In this document: piece by piece, positions 1-7,894 of the stretch
How positions within the stretch are numbered: position 1 is the stretch's first letter
Layout of the letters: each line of letters starts with the position of its first letter
Assembly (NCBI GenBank): GCA_934555895.1
Contig: CAKTFH010000004.1
Location: 39,878 to 103,877 of the forward strand
Source: an uncultured Muribaculaceae bacterium
GTDB lineage: Bacteria > Bacteroidota > Bacteroidia > Bacteroidales > Muribaculaceae
Length of the DNA: 64,000 nucleotides
Direction of reading: 5' to 3'
Position numbers and translations under genes: made by a program
Notes under the pieces: generated by a model
The model's input: only the letters and a program-made list of their open reading frames with translations
Told to the model about the DNA's origin: nothing
Databases searched by the model: none

Positions 1-177
1 CTTCGTTACAGTCTCGGCTTTTGCAGTTTCGGCGCTCCCTTTGAAGGCTGTGACCGACACCTGCGGGAGCTCTTTCGCTACAGTGTCGGCACTTTCCGGC
101 CGTGCGCCCTGTGCTGAGGCCGCACCGATAAATGCGAATAATGCGGCAAGCGGAATTTTAGACCGGAAAATGTTCAT
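1..177 (-). CDS. N-terminus of an exported protein, possibly an outer-membrane receptor (partial)
   Basis: Only the first 59 codons lie in the window and the frame is open to the edge. The ATG is at 175-177. The product begins with a signal peptide (MNIFRSKIPLAALFAFIGAA, then SAQG), so it is exported. The mature start contains LPQVSVTAFKGS, which resembles the segment just before the plug of TonB-dependent receptors. That resemblance is weak evidence for a receptor, and any secreted protein is possible. A TAnnTTTG promoter element lies 24 bases upstream on the same strand. The gene is divergent from the ECF sigma operon. Confidence 0.6.
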   Translation of the reverse strand, partial: MNIFRSKIPLAALFAFIGAASAQGARPESADTVAKELPQVSVTAFKGSAETAKAETVTK

Positions 178-200
178 GCTGATGGCGGTTTTGGAAGGTG

Positions 201-231
201 CAAAGTTACGAAATATCCGTTATTTGCCAAC
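201..231 (-). promoter_or_regulatory. Bacteroidetes-type promoter for the divergent minus-strand gene
   Basis: On the minus strand TAACTTTG fits the -7 consensus TAnnTTTG (plus 201-208). A GTTG at plus 228-231 sits 19 bases upstream, at the -33 position. The predicted transcript start is near 194, leaving a leader of about 17 bases. Confidence 0.6.
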
Positions 232-337
232 TATGACAGAATATGAGGAAGATGTTTCTGAAAGTTAAAAACCTGTTAAATTGCATAAAACGTTGGATTT
301 GACAATACCCTGTGCGGAGGATATGGGAAATAAATGC

Positions 338-345
338 TAAATTTG
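338..345 (+). promoter_or_regulatory. -7 promoter element of the ECF sigma operon
   Basis: TAAATTTG matches TAnnTTTG exactly. No good -33 TTTG is seen at the usual spacing; the TTTG at 298-301 is too far away. A start near 352 would make the GTG at 353 almost leaderless, so the true translation start or promoter needs care. Confidence 0.5.
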
Positions 346-352
346 CACTGTA

Positions 353-925
353 GTGTTAACGACAGAAGCTGTGAGCCGGGAAATACCAAAAGAAAGTGAG
401 AGCCTGATAGAGCGACTTAGGCAGTCTGAAACCTGCCGGGAGGCGTTCGGTCAGGTGGTACGCGAATATTCCGAGCCGCTTTACTGGCAGATACGCCGTC
501 TGGTAGAGAACCACGATGACGCATCTGATGTGCTACAGAATACTTTCATCAAGGCCTGGCAGAATATCGAGAGTTTTCGTGGCGAGGCTAAATTGTCGAC
601 ATGGTTATATAAAATCGCTCTCAACGAAAGTATCACATTTCTGAGTCGTGAGCGCAAGCGCCTGAACATCAGTCTGGATGACGAGGAGTCTCATCTCGTT
701 AACCTCATTGAGGCAGATGAGTGGGTCGATGGCGACGAACTGGCCCTGCGCCTGCGCAAGGCGGTGGCCTCGTTGCCTGAGAAACAGCGCATTGTGTTCA
801 ATATGAAATACTACGATGACATGAAATATGAGCAGATGTCGGAGATTCTGGGCACTTCGGTGGGTGCATTGAAGGCATCTTATCATCTTGCAGTCAAAAA
901 GATAGAGAAAGCGATGGAGGAATAG
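353..925 (+). CDS. rpoE: RNA polymerase sigma factor, ECF (sigma-70) family
   Basis: A 190-residue group 4 sigma factor that directs RNA polymerase to a small stress or envelope regulon. Region 2 spans about residues 38-103, with the core-binding helix motif DASDVLQNTFIKAW at 56-69 and STWLYKIALN at 82-91. Region 4 spans about 135-190, starting LPEKQRIVFNMKYYD, followed by a helix-turn-helix around TSVGALKASYHLAVKK. Its length is normal for the family. The start is GTG at 353; no ATG occurs in frame before residue 151. The next two genes encode a one-pass membrane protein and a periplasmic Spy-like protein. This fits an envelope-sensing sigma operon, but the signal is not visible in the sequence. 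Confidence 0.93.
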   Translation: MLTTEAVSREIPKESESLIERLRQSETCREAFGQVVREYSEPLYWQIRRLVENHDDASDVLQNTFIKAWQNIESFRGEAKLSTWLYKIALNESITFLSRERKRLNISLDDEESHLVNLIEADEWVDGDELALRLRKAVASLPEKQRIVFNMKYYDDMKYEQMSEILGTSVGALKASYHLAVKKIEKAMEE

Positions 926-1039
926 AATCGATGCCGTTCTGTTGCGGTGTCAGGTTTTCGGAACAAAAAAATCGCCTCCGTGCTTAAACCCTGCGGAACC
1001 TTTGCAGTCAGAATTACTGAAAGGTTATAATTAATCGAA

Positions 1040-1483
1040 ATGAAAGATAAGGAAAACCACATACTCGATAAAGTTGCAAGGCGCGACGGCATGACGGTGC
1101 CTCCCGGTTTTTTCGAGGAGTTCTCTAAGCGGGTCATTTCAGAACTTCCCGAAAATCCCGAAGCCGAGCACCCTCGCATGGCACCCGCCCCACAGACATT
1201 CTGGGGTAGGGTGAGACCTTATGTTTATATGGCCGCGATGTTTGCCGGCATATGGTGCATGTTCAAGATGTTCACCATGATGAGCAACACCTCTACCGAT
1301 CTGTCGATTGACAATAATAAGATTCTTACCGAGGCGCTCAGCGACGACAATTTCATATACGACCATTTCCTTGATGACATAAATCAGCGGGAGATTATAG
1401 ATGACCTCTACGACGACAGCATCGATGTGGAGGAACTCGATGTAAACCTTGATCTCGAGATGCCCATAGAGGCAACTCAGTAA
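1040..1483 (+). CDS. One-pass membrane protein, putative anti-sigma-like factor
   Basis: A 147-residue protein with a charged N-terminal part of about 58 residues, one hydrophobic Met/Phe-rich membrane segment (about 60-80), and a very acidic C-terminal part rich in Asp and Glu (about 100-143). The position directly after an ECF sigma gene, the short cytoplasmic N-terminus and the single membrane span match the layout of anti-sigma factors. No ZAS zinc motif (HxxxCxxC) is present and no family is recognised, so the role is inferred from context alone. The 114-base gap from the sigma gene contains AACCTTTG, one mismatch from a -7 element, so a secondary promoter is possible. Confidence 0.75.
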   Translation: MKDKENHILDKVARRDGMTVPPGFFEEFSKRVISELPENPEAEHPRMAPAPQTFWGRVRPYVYMAAMFAGIWCMFKMFTMMSNTSTDLSIDNNKILTEALSDDNFIYDHFLDDINQREIIDDLYDDSIDVEELDVNLDLEMPIEATQ

Positions 1484-1516
1484 TTTCGAAATGATTAACA
1501 TTCTCTTGATCCGGCA

Positions 1517-2011
1517 ATGATTAGTATCAGAAACATATGCCTGCTTGCCCTGCTCATGGCCTCGACGGGACTGAACCTTAATGCGCAGGACAACAAATCT
1601 GCCGCCAGCCGCGCGCAGTGGATGAGTGAGCTCCAACAGTACAAGCGATCCTATTTCATTAAGGAACTTGATCTCACACGTGAGCAGCAGAACGAATTTT
1701 TTCCTCTTTACGAGGAGATGGATGCCCAGACCTCGCAGATTGACAGCGACCTCCGCACAATGGAGCGTCGGCTTCAGGATGCCACTGATGTCACAGAGAC
1801 CGAATATCGCAAAGCTACCGAGGCTTTTTGCGACGGGAAAGTGCGTCAGGCTGAGATTGAGAAGTCATATATGGACCGTTTCGCACGGGTGCTCACAGCA
1901 AAACAGCTCTTCAGACTTAATGCCGTGGAGCGCGACTTCCAGCGCGACATCCTCAAGCAGCATCAGCGTCTGCGTCTGCGCCGCGCGGCAGCCGAAACAT
2001 CGCGCCAGTGA
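1517..2011 (+). CDS. Periplasmic Spy/CpxP-like protein
   Basis: A 164-residue exported helical protein with a signal peptide at about 1-23 (cleavage near LNA/QD). Two LTxxQ-type motifs are visible, LTREQQ at 53-58 and LTAKQ at 126-130; these mark the Spy/CpxP/ZraP fold of periplasmic chaperones and stress sensors. The C-terminal third is strongly basic (repeated QRLRLRR-like stretch). It is the last gene of the sigma operon, 33 bases after the membrane protein, and is followed by a hairpin terminator. By analogy with CpxP or CnrX it may feed envelope stress or metal status back to the sigma/anti-sigma pair; this is inference. Confidence 0.72.
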   Translation: MISIRNICLLALLMASTGLNLNAQDNKSAASRAQWMSELQQYKRSYFIKELDLTREQQNEFFPLYEEMDAQTSQIDSDLRTMERRLQDATDVTETEYRKATEAFCDGKVRQAEIEKSYMDRFARVLTAKQLFRLNAVERDFQRDILKQHQRLRLRRAAAETSRQ

Positions 2012-2080
2012 GGCGTGCCCGCTTACGCTGTCTCGTTATTTGCCTTTTTTGAAAGAAGATTAGATGATAGAACATAGAAA

Positions 2081-2120
2081 TGTGTGTCGGGCAAACAATA
2101 TCCGGCACACATTTTGTTTT
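2081..2120 (+). terminator. Rho-independent terminator of the ECF sigma operon
   Basis: TGTGTGTCGG at 2081-2090 pairs with CCGGCACACA at 2102-2111 (10 bp, one G-U pair). It is followed by TTTTGTTTT. Confidence 0.8.
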
Positions 2121-2166
2121 AAACAGTGACTATCTAAACAACAGCTGACAACATACCATCGACGAT

Positions 2167-5100
2167 ATGAAAAAACTCATTATTCTTATTTCGGTTTTCC
2201 TCTCATCCTTAGCGTTTATGAGTATTTGTGCACAGGCTCCCGATTTCGCTTTCCCCAAGAAAGTGGAGCAGAAAGCGGCTTCAGACCTTAAAGCTGCCCT
2301 GGCCGCTCCCGATGGAGGTGACCGTGTGGTGAACGCGCTTGTGCGCATGGGCTTGGCGCAGACAGCCGTATCAGCCGACTCGCTCTCCTCGGTGCTCAGA
2401 GAGGTTGAAGCCGTTAGGCTTAAAGAGAAGGATGTTGTAACACGTTCGATGCTCGCACTTCTCGAGGCGCAGATATATGCCGATGCCTACAATGCCGACC
2501 GATGGACCATCGACCGCCGTCCGGAACTCGACACTCCGGCCGCCTCGTCGGATATCACGCTGTGGGGCAAGGCACAGTTCCGCGACAAGGTGCTGGCGCT
2601 TACCGCCGAGGCTCTCGCCAATCCGGAGGCTCTGAAAGAGGTGCCAATCAATGAATATTCAGTCACGCTCGAGTTCAAGCGTGACGCCATCACTTTCTAT
2701 CCCACACTGTTTGATTTCGCGGCCAATAAGGCTATAAATCTGCTCGACTCCGGACTCATGCCTTACGGCGAGTCGCTGCCGCTGGACCTTCTGCGCCGTC
2801 CTGCCGACAGAATGCTCTATCCCGCCGGTAGCTCGTCACCTGTGGAGCGCCGTGTGCTCGAGCTTTATGCCATGCTGATGGCCGGCCGCGAGAACACCGC
2901 CCCAGGCATGCATGCCCTCGCCGGGGCCATGCAGTTTATCTCTCCGAGGGTGTTCAGTTTCGAGACTCCTAAATTCACTTTCGGTCCGCAGACTGACCCT
3001 CAGGCCTCTCTGCAGCAGATATTTTTCGATGCCTACATGGCCAACAGCCGGGTGCCCTATGCTGTGGAGATACTGCTCGCCACTCCCGGTATGGAGGTAG
3101 GTGATGCCATTGCCCCTGAGGCCTATACGGCTCTCTGTGATTTCGCAAAAAATAATCCGCAGTATTTCAATCTCAGCGGTGTGAACAGGATGATAGCCAC
3201 GCTCTCACGGCCGTCGGTTTCGCTTAAAATGCCGCAGCAGGTGGCAAAAGAAGTGCCGTTTACGATTGAGGCTCAAGGGTGCAACATCAATGATCTGGAG
3301 CTGAAAATCTACAGACTCCCCAAGGGGGCGATAAAACGCGATGATTCATATTTCCGCGGGTCTCTTCCGGAGAAGCCGGTTCGCACAGCCATGATTCATC
3401 TTGACGGTTCCGTGCCTTTCAAAGCCAAGGCTCAGGCCACTGTGACGCTACCTTTTTTCGGTCGATATATAATAGTGCCGTCAGCCAAGGGGCTGACCAA
3501 TCGCGACGGATACACTGTCTTCAATTGTTCAGACCTTGCGACAGCTGTGCTACGCTCGCAGAATGTCGACGATAAGGCTGTGGTGTTCAGCGCCGTCGAT
3601 GGTGCTCCTGTGAAAGGCGCCGAACTCCGTTTCATGCCATGGGACAGACGCGACGGTACGGAGGTTATCCCGGGAGTGACCGATACCGACGGCTTCATGC
3701 CGCTGGCTCTCAAGAAGTCGGGGCGCATTTATCCTGTGCTTGGCTCTGACCTTTTTGCTCAGGATCTTAGTGTATACAAACGCGACAGCCGCCTTTCGAA
3801 ATCCCAAAAATACGGCAAGATTGTAACATCGCTCGGTCTTTATCGTCCCGGCGACACTGTTGATTTCGCCGCGGTGGTTTACGAGGTATCGAAAGACGGG
3901 CGCCGTCTGCTCCCCGGGCAGTCGTGCACCATGGTTATGCGCGACGCCAATTATCAGGAAGCCGGCACGGTAAGTCTTACAACTGATGCCTGGGGCCGCG
4001 CCACCGGCTCGTTCACGATTCCGGAAGGCGGTCTTACCGGCCAGTTCACTCTTGAATTCAAGGACGAAGACAATATTTCAGGGAACAAATGGTTTATGGT
4101 GAGCGACTATAAACTTCCGACTTTCGAAGTGAAAGTCACATCTACCAAGCGTCCCGCCACGTTGGGCGACGATGCTGTGATTGAAGGGAGCGCACTCACT
4201 TTCGCCGGATTCCCGCTTGACGGGGCCAAGGTCAAGGCACAGCTGCGTGTGCGCACCGGAGCATGGTGGTTTGCCACCGTCTCGCCGGTGTTCTACGAGA
4301 CTACAGCAACAGCTGATGCCGCGGGTAATTTCAGCATCACCGTGCCGGGCGGCGTGATAAGCGCCAGTCCCTGCCCGCAGGGCTATTTCCTCGCTGATAT
4401 AGCAGTGACATCGCCCGACGGAGAGACTCACCAGACCACTGCCTCGTTCAACATGGGTAAGCCGTGTTATATCAACGCCGATATTCCTGCCGAGGTTGAT
4501 GCAAAGCATCCCCTCGAGGCCAAGCTGCAGCTTACCGACTACGACGGCAAGAAGCGCGACGGCGTGATTGTCTACAAGATAGCCAAGCGGCTTAAAAACA
4601 ACGCGGAGGATAACGGCGGCACTTCTTTTGGAGAAGTGGTTAAGGAGGGCTCGATGCAGTCTGGAAATTTCGCTCCGGTGCTCGCTTCGCTCCCCTCGGG
4701 CTGTTACGGCGTGATTTTCGACACTCAGGATAAATCTCTGGCCGACCCGACACGGGTAGCCGAGGTGACCGTATGGCGTCCAGACGACAAGGTGTGTGCA
4801 GCCGACAGGCTCCTGTGGGTCTCTTCTCAGACTGTCAAGGCCGATGCCATGGGCAAAGCCGTGATAACTGTCGGCAGCAATGCTCCCGGCAATCATGTGC
4901 TGATTGTTACCTCCGATGACAACGGAAACATTGTCGACACTTACTGGATTAAGCTCAAGAGCATGCAGACCGTGGATGTGCGGCTTCCGCAGGGATGCGA
5001 CCGCATGAAGGTGTCGCTCACCACGATACATAACTGCGAGAGCGCAGCCGCCACCGTGTGGGTGGAGAGCGCAGCCGCTGACAGGCACATCGAGGTGCAC

Positions 5101-7869
5101 ACCACAACCTTCCGCGACAAGGTGGTGCCCGGCGACAAGGAGACCGTGACATTGCGTATCAGCGCTACCGACGGCGTGAATCCCGAGAGCGCCGTGATGC
5201 TCGATATGTCGAACAAGGCGATTGACGTGCTTCAGCCCAATCAGTTCGGCTTCACTCCTGTAAATTATTTCGTTCCGCAGACAGATATACACTTCACATA
5301 TTTTTCACCTCGGATGCAGCACTATTCAGGCAAATTGCCGGCCGGCCGCGATGTGGTGATCGAGGTGCCCGATTTCCGCATGTACGGGCGTGACTTCGCA
5401 TCACGCAATCTCAGAAAGGGAATGGGGCCATTGCGTGTGCGCGGCACACGTGCGCTGGCTGATGCCGAAGTGGAAGTGGAGATGGCCGATGAGGCAGTTC
5501 TTGAAGAGACTGTTGTAACCGGATATGCGACCGCCGCTCCCATGAACATGGCCATGCAGAAGTCGGCTGCCGATGCAGGTGCCGGTGCAGTGGAGGAAGA
5601 GGCTGCCGAATCCAAAGAGGAGACTCCGCAGGAGGAGGAGGATTACCGTCCCGCCGAGCTGCCGCTTGCTTTCTTCCGTCCGATGCTTACTACCGACGCG
5701 CAGGGGAATCTTGAGATTTCCTACACAGTGCCCGACGCCAACACCACATGGGTGCTCCGTGCCCTGGCCTATAACCGTGAACTGCTCACCGCTTCCGACG
5801 ATGTGGAAATCGTGGCCTCCAAGCCGCTTATGGTGAGCACCAACGCCACCCGTTTCCTGCGTTGCGGCGATGTGGCGACACTTCCGGCATCGGTGATGAA
5901 CGCCACCGATTCGGCGATAGTGGCACGCACCGTGTGTGAGCTTCTCGATGCCACAGGTTCGAAAGTCGTAGCTTCTACAGAGCGCACCGACACTCTCGCG
6001 TCGAAGGGCCGTGCGGTTGTTTCGGTCGATTTCAATGTGCCCGAGACACTTACCGGTGTTGTGATGCGCGTGCGCTCCACATCGGGCCGTTTCACCGACG
6101 GCGAACAGGCTTTCATACCCGTTCTCCCCTCCGAGCAGAGTGTGGTGGAGTCTACTCCGTTCTATCTCGCTCCCGGTGAGAATCACTTCACCATGGAACT
6201 TCCGCAGGTGAAGAAGGGCCGCGCTTATCTCCGCTACACCGGCAATCCGGCATGGGAGGTAGTTTCGGCACTTCCCGGACTGCGCGATTCAGAGTTTACC
6301 TCGTCGGTCGATGCCGCCGGCGCACTCTATTCTGCTGTAGTGTCCGACGGACTGATGAAGCAGTTCCCGGAGATAGCCCGTGTCATCCGTCGCTGGGCAG
6401 AGAACCCCTCCGACTCCTCGCTGGTGTCACATCTGTCGCGCGACAGCGAGCTGAAGACCATGTTGCTCAACGCCACCCCCTGGGTGGCTGATGCACTGAG
6501 CGACACTGAGCGGATGCAGCGCCTCGTGCTGCTGCTCGACAGCCGCAATACACAGAAAGTAGTCAACGAGGCCATGGCCACGCTCTCCAAGACATTTGTG
6601 AGCGATGAAGGCTGGTGCTGGACCGAGCAGTATCCCCGCACATCGGAGTGGGCCACCATGCAGGTGCTCGACATCCTCGGCGGACTTAACCTCATGGGCT
6701 GGCTCCCCGACAACAAGAAGCTTTCCTCCATGATTGAGAAGGCCGTGAAATATCTCGATGCCGAAACAGTGGCAGATTACCGCAAATATCCCGACTCCGA
6801 TTACTCGCTCTACTGCTACTTCCGCCTTAAATATCCTGAAATCAAGCTCTCCACTGCGGCAAAGCAGGTGGTGAACGCCCAGGTGCGCCGCATCCTCTCG
6901 TCGTGGAAAGACCATTCGGTGGTGCAGAAGGCTGTGGACGCGCAGATCATTCATGCCAACGGCTATGAGGCCACTGCCAAACAGATTCTCAACTCCCTCA
7001 CCCAGTATGCCACCTATACCCCGCAGCGCGGCATGTGGTGGGACCAGCTCTCAAACCGCTATTCGTTCCACTCGATGGATAAGGTGGGCTCGACAGCGAT
7101 AATACTCGACGCTTATGCCATGGTGTCGCCCGGCGCTCAGGAAATCGACCGCATCCGCCAGTGGCTGGTGCTCAATAAGACCGACAACGCATGGGGCAAT
7201 GCCATAATCACTTCGCAGGTCATCACCACTCTGCTGCGCAGCGGCGCGGAGTGGACGGTTCTTCCCGAAAAGACAGCCGTGCGTGTAGGCTCCACACTTC
7301 TGGAACCGGGCGAGGAATATGCCACAGGCTCTTTCACCGTGCAGATTACCCCCATGCTGCAGTCGCCGCAGAAACTCACCGTCGACCGTCAGGGCAACTA
7401 TCCCTCGTTTGGCGCACTTGTCACCATGCGTGTTCTCCCTATGGAGGATGTGAAGGCCTTCGGCACCGACGATCTTAAGGTCGAGAAATATCTCACCGTC
7501 TACCGCGACGGCAAGTGGGTTCCCTCCGAGACATTCGCTGTCGGCGACCGTGTGAAGGTGGCACTTACCATCAAGGCCGACAAGGATATGAGCTACGTGG
7601 TGATTGCCGACAGCCGTGCCGCGGCTCTTGAGCCCGTTGAGCAACTTCCGCGTCCGGTCTACAGCGAGGGACTCTGCTTCTATCGCGAGAACCGCGACAC
7701 CCGCACCAATCTGTTCATCGATTTCATGCCCAAGGGTGTGTATCTGCTCGAATATGAGCTCTTCGCCTCGCAGGCCGGCACATTCTCGTCGGGCGTGGCG
7801 CAGGTTCAGAGCCAGTACAATCCGGTGAACGCCGCTCACTCGGCAGGCTCGCGCATCGTGGTGCGCTGA
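2167..7869 (+). CDS. Alpha-2-macroglobulin family protein lacking the thioester motif
   Basis: A giant exported protein of 1900 residues with a signal peptide (about 1-22). An MG2-type segment contains YRPGDTV at 559-565. The A2M domain starts near LAFFRPMLTTDAQGNLEISY (about 1165) and is followed by an alpha/alpha toroid (about 1370-1650). Bacterial members are thought to trap proteases or shield the envelope. The thioester CxEQ usually follows the ALPxL segment; here that position reads EFTSSVDAAG, with S1379, S1380, V1381 and D1382, so covalent trapping is not expected. Just before the A2M domain, residues 1113-1120 read EETVVTGY, which resembles the motif that follows the carboxypeptidase-like domain of SusC proteins. 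This is followed by a Glu-rich linker. The gene is 26 bases upstream of the GHL10 gene and probably co-transcribed. Confidence 0.88.
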   Translation: MKKLIILISVFLSSLAFMSICAQAPDFAFPKKVEQKAASDLKAALAAPDGGDRVVNALVRMGLAQTAVSADSLSSVLREVEAVRLKEKDVVTRSMLALLEAQIYADAYNADRWTIDRRPELDTPAASSDITLWGKAQFRDKVLALTAEALANPEALKEVPINEYSVTLEFKRDAITFYPTLFDFAANKAINLLDSGLMPYGESLPLDLLRRPADRMLYPAGSSSPVERRVLELYAMLMAGRENTAPGMHALAGAMQFISPRVFSFETPKFTFGPQTDPQASLQQIFFDAYMANSRVPYAVEILLATPGMEVGDAIAPEAYTALCDFAKNNPQYFNLSGVNRMIATLSRPSVSLKMPQQVAKEVPFTIEAQGCNINDLELKIYRLPKGAIKRDDSYFRGSLPEKPVRTAMIHLDGSVPFKAKAQATVTLPFFGRYIIVPSAKGLTNRDGYTVFNCSDLATAVLRSQNVDDKAVVFSAVDGAPVKGAELRFMPWDRRDGTEVIPGVTDTDGFMPLALKKSGRIYPVLGSDLFAQDLSVYKRDSRLSKSQKYGKIVTSLGLYRPGDTVDFAAVVYEVSKDGRRLLPGQSCTMVMRDANYQEAGTVSLTTDAWGRATGSFTIPEGGLTGQFTLEFKDEDNISGNKWFMVSDYKLPTFEVKVTSTKRPATLGDDAVIEGSALTFAGFPLDGAKVKAQLRVRTGAWWFATVSPVFYETTATADAAGNFSITVPGGVISASPCPQGYFLADIAVTSPDGETHQTTASFNMGKPCYINADIPAEVDAKHPLEAKLQLTDYDGKKRDGVIVYKIAKRLKNNAEDNGGTSFGEVVKEGSMQSGNFAPVLASLPSGCYGVIFDTQDKSLADPTRVAEVTVWRPDDKVCAADRLLWVSSQTVKADAMGKAVITVGSNAPGNHVLIVTSDDNGNIVDTYWIKLKSMQTVDVRLPQGCDRMKVSLTTIHNCESAAATVWVESAAADRHIEVHTTTFRDKVVPGDKETVTLRISATDGVNPESAVMLDMSNKAIDVLQPNQFGFTPVNYFVPQTDIHFTYFSPRMQHYSGKLPAGRDVVIEVPDFRMYGRDFASRNLRKGMGPLRVRGTRALADAEVEVEMADEAVLEETVVTGYATAAPMNMAMQKSAADAGAGAVEEEAAESKEETPQEEEDYRPAELPLAFFRPMLTTDAQGNLEISYTVPDANTTWVLRALAYNRELLTASDDVEIVASKPLMVSTNATRFLRCGDVATLPASVMNATDSAIVARTVCELLDATGSKVVASTERTDTLASKGRAVVSVDFNVPETLTGVVMRVRSTSGRFTDGEQAFIPVLPSEQSVVESTPFYLAPGENHFTMELPQVKKGRAYLRYTGNPAWEVVSALPGLRDSEFTSSVDAAGALYSAVVSDGLMKQFPEIARVIRRWAENPSDSSLVSHLSRDSELKTMLLNATPWVADALSDTERMQRLVLLLDSRNTQKVVNEAMATLSKTFVSDEGWCWTEQYPRTSEWATMQVLDILGGLNLMGWLPDNKKLSSMIEKAVKYLDAETVADYRKYPDSDYSLYCYFRLKYPEIKLSTAAKQVVNAQVRRILSSWKDHSVVQKAVDAQIIHANGYEATAKQILNSLTQYATYTPQRGMWWDQLSNRYSFHSMDKVGSTAIILDAYAMVSPGAQEIDRIRQWLVLNKTDNAWGNAIITSQVITTLLRSGAEWTVLPEKTAVRVGSTLLEPGEEYATGSFTVQITPMLQSPQKLTVDRQGNYPSFGALVTMRVLPMEDVKAFGTDDLKVEKYLTVYRDGKWVPSETFAVGDRVKVALTIKADKDMSYVVIADSRAAALEPVEQLPRPVYSEGLCFYRENRDTRTNLFIDFMPKGVYLLEYELFASQAGTFSSGVAQVQSQYNPVNAAHSAGSRIVVR

Positions 7870-7894
7870 ACGAAATAAGTGTGATACATAACTG

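Noticed and set aside
41..268. 75-codon plus-strand frame at the left edge
   Set aside because: It overlaps the minus-strand gene whose signal peptide and promoter are visible and has no features of its own.
4078..6186. Long minus-strand open frames (404 and 261 codons) opposite the macroglobulin gene
   Set aside because: They are antisense to a clear family protein, have no recognisable domains and a His/Arg/Gly-rich composition typical of GC-rich shadows.
6600..6640. WCWTEQ as the thioester of the macroglobulin
   Set aside because: It lies in the helical toroid repeat that in other bacterial members reads GWSWF-like; the thioester position is earlier and reads SSVD.
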